Assembly: GCA_015680685.1 (NCBI GenBank)
Contig: MNCI01011336.1
Coordinates: 460,574 to 524,573, forward strand
Reading direction: 5' to 3'
Origin: Gnetum montanum
Lineage: Eukaryota > Streptophyta > Gnetopsida > Gnetales > Gnetaceae
Length of the DNA stretch: 64,000 nucleotides
Of this stretch, positions 42,137 to 54,825 are shown in pieces (the stretch's first letter is position 1; the number at the start of each line of letters is the position of its first letter). The position numbers and the translations under genes were made by a program. The notes under the pieces were generated by a model. That model worked only from the letters and a program-made list of their open reading frames with translations. It ran no database searches and was not told where the DNA came from.

Positions 42137-44980
42137 TTAGATGTAGTATGGCTTGAGGTGCAAGTGATTCACTAGATTTACAAACTCTTTTCCATCCATA
42201 TCGGCCAATGTGAAGGCCCTATTCTCATAGGCTTTCGTGACTATGAATGGACCTTTCCATTTTGCTAAGAACTTACTTACATGTTCACGAATAGCTTTGA
42301 GAACTAGGTATCCTTTTTTGATCAGTTGTTGATGTAGATTCAAATCATGCTTTTGTCATTACTTGTCCTAGTACCATTCGATACGGCCAAGTGTTTGGGC
42401 ACACTCTTCCTCTATGGAGTTAATGTCAATGATCCTTGACTCATTGTTCTTAGCTTTGTTCACGACACTTGAAAGGATCATCCAAAGTGACGATACCTAC
42501 AATTCAAGAGGTAACACTGCTTCAGATCCATAATCAAAGCTATAGGGAGTCTTACCTATGGTCGTTCTGCACATCATACAGTAAGTCCACAACATGTAGA
42601 GGATTTTTTCATGCCATCACCTCTTGCTACTGCTAAGCATCTTTTTGAGCAAGTTGATGATGGCCTTTTTTGTTGCCTCTGCCTGACCGTTTGCTTGTGG
42701 GTAGTACAATGACGAAAAGGATTGCTTGATGCCAAAGATGTTGAAAAAGGTTTTGGTTTCCAAGCTACTAAATTGTGGCCCGTTGTCTATCACAATAGTC
42801 ATGGTAAGACTAAACCTTATTACTATGTTGTCTAGGATAAAGTGGCAAACCTATTGGGATGTAGTCTTCCTAATGGGGATAGACTCTACTAACTTTGTAA
42901 AGTACTCAGTGGCAATGGTGATGAAGCTATGTCCTGTGGAAGACTTATGTGTGATGGGTCCTATGATATCTAGTCCCTAATGTTGGAATGAATACGTAAT
43001 CTATGTAGGATGCAACTCAGTAGGTGAGACATGTATAAGGTTTACATGATGTTGGCATGTATCACACATCCTAACTTTGGCAAGGCAATATTATTCAATG
43101 CAAGGCTAGTAGTACCCTAGGCATCTGATCTTCACTACCATAGCTCTAGGGGCTATGTGTCCTCCACATAATTTATCATGGATTTCATTAACAATTTTTT
43201 TCGTGTCCTCCTTACCAATGCAAGTTAGAAATATCACATCAAAGGAGCATTTACATAGGTTGTTGTCTCCTATACGGACATACTATTGAGCTAGCTTTTA
43301 GACTGCATCCTTTTGAGCGTATGTCAAGTCATGTGGGGGTTCACCATATTGAATATAGGCTTTAACGTTAGCATACCACTCTTGGGTCTCGGTGGTGTTG
43401 ACATCCGTAATGTGTGCCACTTGGATGATAGGATCAGTGCTCTATTATTGAAGTAGATAAAGTTGCAAATAGGTGTGATGGCACATTCAGTGCTAACATG
43501 GCTAAGAAAACATTGCGAGGCATGTGTTAGATGTCTATCATTGTAAACTGTTTCAGCAAACTCTTGGCTAAGTCACAATATGGTTGTAAGTGTAAATCTT
43601 TATAGGAATAAATGTCGGTAATATATTTTACAATGAGATGGGAATTTCCTGAGACTACAAAATGTTGGATCTCTAGTTCTCAGGATACTAAGTGCCTGCT
43701 AAGGAGTCCTTTGTACTTAGCTATGTTGTTCATACAAAGGAATGCAAAATGGTAAGCAAAAGGGTGAATGTCCCTAGAAGGGAATGTAATGACGGTAGTA
43801 GCACTACCACCTCACATAGTTGAGGTGTTGTCGAAATGCAAAGTGGCTTCAAAGTGTAATGGCATACGATTGATGTTGTTGACATGTTTGTTGGGGAATT
43901 TCGGCTCTATCATTTCCTAATCATCAATGGGTGCAGTTGTGAGCTGTGTGGCTATTTCTTATCCATTTGTCAATGATTGGGCAACATAATGCAAATTGAA
44001 TTCCACCATTATAAATTTCCATCGGGCTATCCTATTGCTCTCATATAAATTGTTTGTGATGGCCCAGAGTATGTTGCTCTTGCATATGATGCTAACCTTG
44101 TTGCAAAAGAGGTAGTGTCTCCATTTTTATGGTGCAAACACTAAGGCGAGACAATTTCTTTCTCTTTGTTATACTTTTCCTTAGAAGCTATTAGTGCATG
44201 GCTTAAGTAATAAACCGAGATTTCAGAACCATCATCTTTCTTCTAACATAGCACTTTTGAAATAGATGTGTCCCAAGTGGCAAGGTAGATGTAGAAAGGC
44301 TTATCCCTTTGTGGTGGGTAAACAGTTGGAAGGTGGAAAAGCTCTTTCTTTAGGTCATTTAAGGCTTGTTGACATCATTATATCCATTTAAAGTTAACCC
44401 CCTTCCTTAGCAATTATTGAATGGGATGTAACTTATCGGTCAACCTTGCTATAAACTTTATGATAAACTATATTCTACCTTTCAATTGGCATAATTATTT
44501 AAGGTTGATAGGAGGTACAAGGTTAATGATGGCCTTAACTTTGTCAGGGTCCACATAGTATTCCAACTTCCAATACTACAAACCCTAGCATGCATCCGGT
44601 TTTAACTCTGAAAACACATTTCCTTGCATTGAGATACAAGTCATGCCTATGACAATGCTTGAGGACTACATCTAGATCGTTGGGATGATCAATAGCTCCC
44701 CTAGACTTGAGTGTTATGTCATCCACATAATCATTTAGTCTCTCTAAGAGGTAGTCGCTGAAAATGTACGTCATGATGCATTGACAAGTTGCCCTGCCAT
44801 TTTTGAGTCCAAAAGGCATCATGATGTAACAAAAGGTTCCCCAAGGGGTCATGAAAGTAGTTGTTAATTGATGCTCTAGGTTGATGCAGATCTGGTTGTA
44901 ACCTGAGAATCCATCCATAAAGGATAGTAAAGCATGACCATCTGTAGTGTCAATAAGTTCATCAATACTTGGTAATGGGC
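42137..44980 (-). pseudogene. Unit 1 pol fragment (truncated RT, RNase H domains, integrase)
   Basis: The RT begins at PLPSIDELIDT (about 44980) and lacks the N-terminal fingers. It continues FMDGFSGYNQICINLEHQ and MMPFGLKNGRATCQ, with an intact YVDD box (LNDYVDDITLKSRG), and MLGFVVLEVGI. RNase H lies at about 43300-44450. Integrase keeps FSSLETKTFF and PQANGQAEATKKAIINLLKK with the catalytic Glu; the C-terminal end is NHLHLKPYYI at 42137. Frame breaks are present. With no start, gag or protease, it could not act alone. Confidence 0.85.
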
Positions 44981-46299
44981 ATCGACAAAGAATACGAAAC
45001 ACCATGAAAAATAAAATGCTAACACTACTCTCTGGTGGTCACTCAGATGTCACTTTGCTACACTTGGGAGTGCTAGGATGGTCAAGTAAGTGAAAGGGAC
45101 AAAAGATGGATTTGGGGAAATAGGCTCAAGAAAGAAAAAGATGTAACATAGTGTAGTCCCTCGTTGGAGTGCTTGGGAGGGAGTCAACATGCATGGGCAT
45201 CCTTCTTTGTTAGCCTTTTAGGCTTCCTTTTGGAGTGCTTAGAGATAGTCATTGTGAAACAATTGCCATGCCATTTTTTTTGGGCACACTAATTTTCGTT
45301 TTGGATTTTTTTGCTGTTCAGCCATATCCACTTGTAGACAACCTTGTTGTTGCAGGACAAGTATTTCCTCCCCAAGATGAGTTATGTTACATCCATGTGG
45401 GGCTTTGACCTACCTATAGATGCTTCCCATGTGGCGAGTTGTATTATGCACATCATAGACTTGGTGGTTGGGTATGTGGGAGGGCTTTATATGCATCGGG
45501 AAAACTTGTAAAAGAGATGTGAAAAGAAAAAAAATGAGTATAAGAAATGATATGAAGAGGGTTGAGAGGGAGGGTGGGATGTGCACTTCCAAGTAGCCAA
45601 GCTAATTAGAATGATCACTTTAGAACAATGTAGTGCTCTACTCCCCTGATGAAATTCATCTTTGAGCAATGTCATCTTGGCCTGTATCTTACAAACGAAA
45701 CAAAGAGAAAACTAAGAAAATGTAACCTTGAAATGTAGTGAGGGCAAAGTTTTTCTTGCTTTAGACATTGTTGAAGTAGTGAGCATTGTTGCTGAGGCAT
45801 GCGATGTCCAAATCAGGAAAGCTAGTAGTGGTTCTGGAAATAGTAGATTGAAGGGGTTGGCATTGAAGAGGCTAGGAGCTGTGGCTATGCGAGTGCTTAG
45901 GATTCCCCACCTAAGGCAAACATCATGCATTTCAGCTGTAAGGTGAGAAGCCTAATAGTTGAACATCTTTTGGGATCTGATGATGGCGAGGGATGGAGGG
46001 TACCAACTTTGTGGCTTGGCAAAAATAGTGCTGGGACTCCAAGAGGAGGAATTAATGACAGGAGCTACTGCTAGGATGACTACTGGTGGTAGTAGTAGCT
46101 CTGGAAGGTCAGCAAGATGTCAGAAAACATCTCCAAAGGATCAACAAAATGCTAGGGGTAGAGGTGTTGCATGTATTCCATAGGGTGTTTCCTTGGCAAT
46201 GTGAACTGCATTCTAGAACTACAACATCCCACCCCATCTTATTTAGAAAGTTGGCACTATGCACACTCGCTTGTTTGTAGGGTCTTGGATGTGAACTGA

Positions 46300-46640
46300 G
46301 TAAGTTATGTTGTGAACCTAGTTTAAGGTCTTGGTAGACCATCAGATGTACTAGTTTAAGGTCCTAGAAGACTATGATGTGCTAGTTTATGATCCTAGCT
46401 ATGCTAGTTTATCATTGTAGTAGACGGTGGATGGGCTAGTTTAAGGTTGTAGCATATGGTACTATGGGTGCCAGTTTTATGTCATAACCCAAGGACTTGC
46501 TATGCTAGTTTATAATCATAGTAGACTATCTGTGCCATTTTTACGTCATAGTGGATGTTCTTTGCTAGTTTTACATCATAGCGGATGATCTTTGCCAGTT
46601 TTACATCATAGTGGATGATCTACTTACCTTACCCTATATC
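46300..46640 (-). repeat. Minisatellite of unit 2
   Basis: The left half has CTAGTTTAAGGTCTTGGTAG variants. The right half (46530-46620) has three clean 30-bp units with TTTTACATCATAGCGGATGA. Confidence 0.8.
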
Positions 46641-46644
46641 AGTA

Positions 46645-49476
46645 TTAGATGTAGTATGGCTTGAGGTACAAGTGGTTCATGGGATTTACAAACTCTTTGT
46701 TGTCCATATCGGCTAGTTTGAAGGCCCCGTTCTCATAGGCTTTCGTGACTACAAATGGACCTTCCCAGTTTGCTAAGAACTTTCTTACATGTTCATGAAC
46801 AGCTTTGAAAACTAGATCTCCTTTTTTGATCACCTGTTGATGTAGATTGGAATGATGCTTTTGTCACTACTTGTCTTTGTACCATTCGATAAGGCCAAGT
46901 TTTTGGGCATGCTCTTCCTCTATGGAGTCAAGGTCAATGATCCTTAACTCATTGTTCTTAGCTTCATTCACGATGCTTGAAAGGATCATTCAAAGTAATG
47001 GTACTTGCAATTTAACAAGGCTACAGGGAGTCTTACCTATGGCTGTTCTGCACATCATACGGTAAGCCCACAGCACGCAGAGGATTTGTTCATGCCATCC
47101 CCTCTTACTACTTCTAAGCATCTTATTGAGCAAGTTGATGATGGCCTTGTTTGTTGCCTCTACTTGATCGTTTGCTTATGGGTAGTAGAACAATGAAAAA
47201 AATTTCTTGATGCCAAGGTTGTTGCAGAAGGTTTTGGTTTCCATGCTATTAAACTATGGCCCATTTTCTATCACAATAGTCATGGGGAGACCAAACCTTG
47301 TTACTATGTTATCTAGGATAAAGTGGAAAACTTGTTGGGATGTAGTCTTCCTAAGAGGGATAGCCTCTACCCACTTTTTAAAATACTCAGTGGTAGTGAT
47401 GATGAAGCTATGTCCTGGAGAAGACTTAGGTGTGATGGGTCCTATGATATCTAGTCCCCAACATTGGAATGACCACATAATCTGTGTAATATGCAACTCA
47501 GTAGGTGAGACATGTATAGGGTTTGCATGATGTTGGCATGTATCACACATCCTAAGTTTGGTAAGGAAATCTTGTTCAATGCAAGGCCAGTAGTACCCTA
47601 GGCATCTGATCTTCTCTGCCATAGCTCTAGGGGCTTTGTGTCCTCCGCACAATCCATCATGAATTTTTCTAAAAATTTTTTTTGTGTCCTCCTCACCAAT
47701 GCAAGTTAGCAATATTCTATCAAAGGAGCATTTACATAGGTTTTTGTGTCCTATAAGGACATACTATTGGGCTTACTTTCAGACTGCATCCTTTTGAGTG
47801 GATGTTAAGCTATGTGGAGGTTCATCATGTTGAAGACAAGCTTTAACATTAGCATACCACTCTTGGGTATCAGTGATGTTGACAACCATAATGTGTACCA
47901 CTTGGATGATAGTATTAGTGCATTCTATTATTAAAGCAGGTAAAGTTGCAAATACGTGCGATGGCACATTTAATGCTAACATGGCTAAGGAATCTGCTAT
48001 GGTATTCTCATTGCAAGGCACATGTTGGATGTCTATCGTTGTAAACTATTTTAGCAAACTCTTGGCTAAGTCACAATATGGCTATAAGTATAAAGCTTTA
48101 CAGGCATAGACATATGTAATCTGGTTGCCAACAAGTTGGGAATCACCTTGGACTACCAAATGTTGGATCTCTAGTTCCCAAGCTACTAAGAACCCCCTAA
48201 GGAGTCATTCGTACTCAACTATGTTGTTTGTACAAAGGAACACAAAACCGTAAGAAAAAGGGCAAATGCCCCTAGAGGGGAATGTAATGATGATAGTAGC
48301 ACTACCACCTTGCATAGTTGAGTCACTGTCAAAATGCAAAGTGGCTTTGAAGTGTAATGGCACAGGATTGACGTTGTTGGCATGTTCGTTGGGGAATTTC
48401 GGCTCTATCATTGCCTGATCATCGACTGGTGCAGTTGTGAACTATGTGGCTATTGCTTGTCCATTTTTCGATAATTGAGAAACATAATGTAAATCAAATT
48501 CTTCCATTATAGCTTTCCATTGGGCTATGCTACTGCTCTCGTATAAATTTTTTGTGATGGCCCGAAGTATGTTGTTCTTGCATATGATGTTAACCTTGTT
48601 GTGGAAGAGGTAGTGTCTCCATTTTTCTAGTGTAAACACTAAGGTGAGAAAATTTATTTTTGCTTCATTATACTTTTCCTGATAAGCTATTAGTGCATGG
48701 CTCAAGTAATAAGCTAGGATTTCAAAACCATCATCTTTCTTTTGACATAACAATGCTACAATAGATGTGTCCGAGGTGGCAAGGTAGATGTAGAAAGGCT
48801 TATCCCTTTGTGATGGGTAAATAGTTGGGAGGTGGAAAAGCTCTTTCTTTAGGTCATTGAAGGCTTGTTAACATCGTTCTATCCATTTAAAGTTGACCCC
48901 CTTCCTTCGCAAGTGTTGCATGGGGTGTAACTTATTAGTCAACCTTGCTATAAACCTTCAGATAAACTATATTCTACCTTGCAACCTGCATAATTCTTTA
49001 AGGTTGGTAGGGGGTGCTAGGTTAACGATGGCCTTAACTTTGTCAGGGTCCACTCTTATTCTAGGTTCTAATACTACAAACCCTAGCATGCATCCAGTTT
49101 TAACTCCGAAAATACATTTCCTTGGGTTGAGACTCAAGTCATGCCTATGACAATGCTTGAGGACTACATCTAGATCATCGGGATGATCAACAGCTCCCTT
49201 AGACTTGAATGCTATGTTATCCACATAATCATTTAGTCTCTCCAAGAGGTAGTCACTAAAAATGTATGTCATGGTGCATTGATAAGTTGCTCCGGCGTTT
49301 TTGAGTTCAAAAGGCATCATGGTGTAAGAAAAGGTTTCCCAAGGGGTCATGAAAGTAGTTGTTAATTGATGCTTTGGGTTGATGTGGATCTGATTGTAAC
49401 CTAAGAATTCATCCATAAAGGATAGTAAAGCATGACTAGATGTAGTGTTAATAAGTTAATCAATACTTGGTAATGG
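46645..49476 (-). pseudogene. Unit 2 pol fragment
   Basis: RT from PLPSID to LCRLQGRI with LNDYVDNIAFKSKG, so the YVDD box is YVDN. First RNase H GFEILAYYLSHALIAYQEKY, second LHFDSDSTMQGGSATIIITF and CTNNIVEYE. Integrase is the best preserved in the window: HDGLCGGHKAPRAM, MCDTCQHH, WSFQCWGLDIIGPITP, EYFKKWVEAIPLRKTTSQQV, then VIENGP where the second Asp region is altered (ENGP rather than DNGP). C-terminus NPMNHLYLKPYYI at 46645. Confidence 0.87.
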
Positions 49477-50819
49477 ACATCGACAAAGAATACAAAACAC
49501 CATGAAAAAACACACTAACACTACTCTCCGGTGGTTACTCAGATGTCGCTTTGCTACACTTGGGAGTGCTAGGATGGTCAAGTAAGTGAAAGGAGAAAAA
49601 GATGGATTTGGGGAAATAGTTTTAGGAAAGAAAAAGATGTAAAATAGCATGGTCCCTCATGGGAGTTCTTAGGAGGGAGTTGGCACACATGGGCATCCTT
49701 CTTTGTTAGCCTTTTAGGCTTCCTTTTGGAGTGCTTAGAGATGGTCGTTGTGAAACAACTACCATGCCATTGTTTTGGGCATGCCTCATTTTTTGGGGTT
49801 TTTTTGCTATTCAACCATGTCCACTTGTAGACAACCTTGTTGTTGCAGGACAAGTATTTCGTCCCTAAGATGTGTTGTGTTACATCCATGTGGGGCTTTG
49901 ACCTACCTATAGATGCTTCGATGCGGTGAGTTGCATTACATGCATCACAAACTTGGTGGTTGGGCATGTGGAAGGGCTTTATATGCATCAAGAAAACTTG
50001 TAAAAGAGATGTGAAAATAAAAATGGTGAGTATAAGAAATTAGGTGAAGAGGGTTAAGAGAGAGGGCTGCTTGTGCACTCCCAAGTAGCCAAGCTAATCA
50101 GAACAATCAATTAAGAACAATGTAGTGGTCTACTCCCCTAGTGAAATGCATCTTTGAGTAGTGTCATCTTGGCCTATATCTTACAAACGCAACAAAGAGA
50201 AAACTAAGAAAATGTAACCTTGAAATGTAGTGAGGGCAAAGTGTTGCTTGCTTTAGACACTGCTAAATTAGTGAGCATTATTGCTGAGGCATGCGACGTC
50301 CAAAGCAGGAAGGCTAGTAGTGGTTCTAGCAATAGCAAATTGAAGGGGTTGGCACTGAAGAGGCTAGGAGTTGTGGCGATGTGAGTGCTTAGGATTCCCC
50401 ACCTAAGGAAAACATCATGCAGTTTGGATGTAAGATGAGAATCCTAACAGTTGAACATCTTTTGGGCTTAGATGATGGTGAGGGATGGAGGGTAGCAACT
50501 CTGTGGCTAGGTGACAATAGTAGGTGACAATAGTGTTGGGACTCTAGGAGGAGGTGTTGATGATAGGAGCTACTGCCATGATGACTAGAAGTGGTAGAAG
50601 TAGCTCTGAAATGTCAACAAAATATTAGATGACATCTCTGGAGGATCAACAAGATGCTAGGGGTAGTGGCGCTACATGTGTTCCATAGGGTGTTTCCTTC
50701 ACAACGTGAACTGCATTCTAGAACTGCAACCTCCCACCCCATGTTATCTAGAAGGTTGGCACTGTGCACGTTCACTTGTTTGTAGGGTCATGGATGCGAG
50801 CTAAGTAAGTTGTGTTGAG

Positions 50820-51185
50820 AACCTAGTTTTAAGGTCTTGGTAGACCATTAGATGTACTATTTTTAGGTCCTAGTAGATAGTGATGTTGTAGTTTAAGGTT
50901 CTAGCAGACTACTGTGCTATTTTATCATTGTAGTAGACAATGGATGGGCCATTTTAAGGTTGTAGCAGATTGTATTGTGGGTGCCAATTTTATGTCATAG
51001 CCCAAGGACTTTTTGTGCCAATTTATAGTCATAGAGGACTATCTGTGCCAATTTTATGTCATAGCGAATGTTCTTTGCTAGTTTTACGTCATAGCAAATG
51101 ATCTTTGCTAGTTTTATGTCATAGCAAATGATCTTTGCTAGTTTTACGTCATAGTGGAAAATCTTCTTATCTTACTGTGTATCAG
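50820..51185 (-). repeat. Minisatellite of unit 3
   Basis: Cleanest units at 51050-51165: four 30-31 bp copies of CTTTGCTAGTTTTACGTCAT followed by AGCAAATGAT. Confidence 0.85.
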
Positions 51186-51189
51186 TATT

Positions 51190-52240
51190 AGACTTAGTAT
51201 GGCTTGAGGTACAAGTGGTTCATAGGATTTACAAACTCTTTGCTGTCCATATCAGCCAGTTTGAAGGCCCCATTCTCATAGGCTTTCATGACTATGAATG
51301 GACCTTTCTAGTTTGCTAAGAACTTGCTTACATGTTCATGAATAGCTTTGAGAACTAGTCTCCTTTTTTGATCAGCTACTGATGTAGATTGCAATGATGC
51401 TTTTGTCACTACTTGTCCTAGTACCATTCAATACGGTCAAGTGTTTGGGCATGCTCTTCCTCTATAGAGTCAAGGTCAATGATCCTTGACTCATTGTTCT
51501 TGGCTTTGTTCATGACACTTGAAAGGATCATCCAAAGTGAAGGTACCTACAATTCAAGAGGTAACACTACTTCAGATCCGTAATTAAAGCTATAGGGATT
51601 CTTACCTATGGCCGTTCTGCATGTCGTACGGTAAGCCCACAACACGTAGAGGATTTGTTCATGCCATCACCTCTTGCTACTACTAAGCATCTTTTTGAGC
51701 AAGTTGATGATGACCTTGTTTCTTTGGCTCCCCGTAACCATTTTCCTATGGGTAGTACAATGAAAAAAAGGATTTCTTGATGTCAAGGTTCTTGTAAAAG
51801 GTTTTGGTTTTTGGGCTACCAAATTGTGGCCCGTTGTTTGTCAGAATATTCATGGAAAGACCAAACCTTTTTACCATGTTGTCTAGGATAAAGTGGCAAA
51901 CCTTTTGGGATGTAGTCTTCCTAAGGGGGATAGCCTCTACCCACTTTCTAAAGTACTTGATGATAGTGATGATGAAGCTATGTCGTATGGAAGACTTAGG
52001 TGTGATGTGTCCTATGATATCTAGTCCCCAACGTTGGAATGGCCACATAATCTATGTAGGATGCAACTCAGTAGGTGAGATATATATAAGGTTTGCATGA
52101 CGTTGGCATGTATTACATGTCCAAAATTAGGCAAGACAATCTCATTCAATGCAAGGCCAGTAGTACCCTAGGCGTCTGATCTTTGCTCCCATAACTAACA
52201 TTTAATGCAAGGCCAGTAGTACCCTAGGTGTCTGAAGCGG
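51190..52240 (-). pseudogene. Unit 3 integrase
   Basis: Core present (WPFQRWGLDIIGHITP, YFRKWVEAIPLRKTTSQKVC, LTNNGPQFGSPKTKTFYKNL). The second Asp is changed to Asn (TNNGP for TDNGP). The zinc-binding N-terminus is lost: sequence equivalent to about 47640-47930 of unit 2 is missing. A 33-bp stretch ATGCAAGGCCAGTAGTACCC to TCTGA occurs twice (about 52142-52175 and 52199-52231) at the scar. Confidence 0.78.
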
Positions 52241-53250
52241 GTAAAGTTGCAAATAGGTGCGATGGCACATTCAATGCTAACATGGCCAAGGTATCTACTA
52301 CGGTATTCTCATTGCGAGGCACATGTTGGATGTCTATTGTTGTAAATTGTTTAAGCAAACTCTTGGCTAAGTCATAATATGACTATAAGTATAAAGCTTT
52401 ATAGGCATAGATGTCAGTAATCTAGTTGACAACGAGTTAGGAATCACCTCGGATTACCAAATGTTGGATCTCTAGTTCCCAAGCTACTAAGAGCCCCCTA
52501 AGGAGTCCTTTGTACTCAGCTATGTTGTTCATACAAAGGAACACAAAATAGTAAGAAAAAGGACGAATGTCCCTAGAGGGGAATGTAATGATGATAGTAG
52601 CACTACCACCTCACGTAATTGAGGTACTGTCAAAATGCAAAGTGGCTTCGAAGTGTAATGGCACAGGATTGATGTTGTTGACATGTTCATTGGGGAATTT
52701 CAGCTCTATCATTGCCTAATCATCGATGGGTGTAGTTGTGAGCTATGTGGCTATTGCTTGTCCCTTTGTCAATGATTGGTAAACATAGCGCAAATTGAAT
52801 TCCATTGTTATAACTTTCCATCAGGCTATCCTACTGCTCTCGTATAAATTATTTTTGATGGCCCGAAGTATGTTGCTCTTACATATGATGTTAACCTTAT
52901 TGCAGAAGAGGTAGTGTCTCCATTTTTTAGTGCAAACACTAAGACGAGACAATTTTTTTCTACTTCATTATACTTTGCCTCATAAGCTATTAGTGCATGG
53001 CTCAAGTAATAAACTAGGATTTTAGAACCATCATCTTTCTTATAACATAACAATGCTGCAATAGATGTGTCCAAGGTGGTAGGGTAGATGTAGAAAGGCT
53101 TATCCCTTTGTGATGGGTAAATAGTTGGGAGGTGGAAAAGCTCTTTCTTTAGATCATAGAAGGCTTGTTGACATCGTTCTATCCATTTAAATTTGATCCG
53201 CTTCCTTAGCAAGTGTTGCATGGGGTGTAACTTATCAATCAACCTTGCTA
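52241..53250 (-). pseudogene. Unit 3 RNase H domains
   Basis: First RNase H: KPFYIYPTTLDTSIAALLCY, SKILVYYLSHALIAYEAKYN and NCLVLVFAL, minus 53242-52826. The second domain (about 52230-52750) has an HFDSTS-like start, CMNNIAEYK-like words and VPRNENT-like words, with stops. Confidence 0.75.
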
Positions 53251-53353
53251 TAAACCTTCTATTAAACTATATTCTACCTTGCAACTTGCGTAGTTCTTTA
53301 AGGTTGGTAGGGGATGCTAGGTTAATGATGGCCTTAACTTTGTCAGGGTCCAT

Positions 53354-54386
53354 TCATATTCTAGCTTCTGATGCTACAAACCCTAGCATGCATCTGGTTT
53401 TAACTCCAAAAACACATTTCCTTGGGTTGAGATGCAAGTCATGCCTATGACAACGCTCGAGGACTATATCTAGATCATTGGGATGATCAATTGCTCTCTT
53501 AGACTTCACTGCTATGTCATCCACATAATCATTTAGTCTCTCCAAGAGGTAGTTGCTAAAACTATATATCACGGTGTGTTGATAAGTTGCTCTGGCGTTT
53601 TTGAGTCCAAAAGGCATCATGGTGTAACAAAAGGTTTCCCAAGGGGTCATGAAAGTAGTTGTTAATTGATACGAATTTGGTTGTAACCTAATAATCCATC
53701 CCTAAAGGATAGTAAAGCATGACCAGCTATAGTGTCAATAAGTTGATCAATACTTGGTAATGGGAAGTTATCTTTAATTGTTACTTTATTCAGATCTCGA
53801 AAGTCTATACAAATTCGTATACCTTCCATTTTCCTAGAAACCACAATGATGTTCAACACCCACTCTAAGTAATCAACCATGTGAATGAAACTAGCTTGAT
53901 ATAGCTTGATAATTTCATCATGTACAACTAGTGCAATTTTTAGTTTGATTTTTTGAGCCTTTTTTTTTATTTCCTTGATACGTGGGTCTAAGTTAATGTT
54001 ATGTTGTATGAGCCATGGGTCTAAGCCCGACATGTCATCATAGGACCACGCAAACACTTTCACATTGTCTTGGAGAACCTTAGATATGTCTTTTTGCATT
54101 TGTGGATCTAGGAGGAACATAAGTGTTAATGTCTTTATTTCCCCCTTGGATGTAGTTATAGGTGTTTCAATGAGAGGGTCCTCAATCACATCCCTAGTGT
54201 CTAAGTGTAAGGCTTGGAGTAGATGTTCAGGCCAATCTAGGGATGTTTCCAGGGATGCTACAGTGTTGTCAGTAGATGATTCCTAGTCTATTAATTCTAA
54301 GTTTAGGTATTGCATAAGCTTGCCATAAGGACTTGTCATGGTTAAAAGTGAATGTAGATCACCATGCATGGCCATTTTTGTTAAAC
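53354..54386 (-). pseudogene. Element E reverse transcriptase, full-length copy
   Basis: Starts at MAMHGDLHSLLTM (ATG about 54375) right after a strong 3' splice-site-like AG. It continues with VIEDPLIETPITTSKGEIKT, FAWSYDDMSGLDPWLIQHNI, ICIDFRDLNKVTIKDNFPLP, FRDGLLGYNQIRIN, MMPFGLKNARATYQ and an intact YVDD box (LNDYVDDIAVKSKRAI), then FGVKTRCMLGFVASEARI. It is the least damaged RT in the window but has frame breaks (near 53650-53662). Confidence 0.88.
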
Positions 54387-54406
54387 CTACCACAATAGAA
54401 AGAAAG
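54387..54406 (-). promoter_or_regulatory. Candidate 3' splice site before RT (element E)
   Basis: The minus strand reads CTTTCTTTCTATTGTGGTAG, a pyrimidine-rich tract ending in AG, ten or so bases before ATGGCC. Position conserved with element A. Confidence 0.5.
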
Positions 54407-54489
54407 ACCAAGTCAAGTTATACTTGTTTGTAACATGTAATGAATGTAAGTAAAGTAACAATATGAGATAACTATCAATTACCATGTAA

Positions 54490-54800
54490 AATCTGCAAGT
54501 TGCCAGTTTAAGGTCTTAGTAGATTGTTAACAGGTTTGAAAATGCAAGAAGCATTATCTTTGCCAATTTAAGTTCGTAGTAGACTGTAACGATGCAAAAT
54601 TTGGTCTAAAATATGAAATGAATGTTAAAATTGCTAGTTTAAGGTCATGGCAGACCATCATTGGGCTTCACCCCATGTAAATCAAAATTGTTAGTTTAAG
54701 ATCTTAGCGGACCATCATTATGCTACACTATGGGTTAAGATTTCATGTAAAGCAAGATTGCTAGTTTAAGGTCTTAGCGGACCGTAAGGGGATGCTGCTA
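54490..54800 (-). repeat. Minisatellite between RT and the antisense gene (element E)
   Basis: Five or six copies, plus-strand core GCTAGTTTAAGGTCTTAGCG then GACC, irregularly spaced at 40-90 bp. Confidence 0.75.
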
Positions 54801-54825
54801 ATGATCCTTTTTCTGAGTGTGGTTT

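Larger units (their letters stand above)
40441..44982 (-). repeat. Tandem unit 1 of element E (RT fragment to 3' region)
   Basis: First of three tandem copies of the RT-RNase H-integrase-minisatellite-3' region segment. Its RT end joins unit 2 at TTTGTC|GATGCCCATTACC (minus strand), where the 3' region of the next unit runs straight into the RT coding sequence at PLPSID. Confidence 0.85.
44983..49479 (-). repeat. Tandem unit 2 of element E
   Basis: Second copy, about 4.5 kb, collinear with unit 1. The junction to unit 3 (about 49476-49480) is the same as the unit 1/2 junction. Confidence 0.85.
49480..53764 (-). repeat. Tandem unit 3 of element E
   Basis: Third copy, about 4.3 kb. This is the one continuous with the full RT, since its RT reads upstream past PLPSID into DLNKVTIKDNF. 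It carries a deletion in the RNase H-integrase linker. Confidence 0.85.

Noticed and set aside
51050-51165. Regular 30-bp repeats resembling a CRISPR array
   Set aside because: Units are contiguous without unique spacers, in a plant retrotransposon; ordinary minisatellite.
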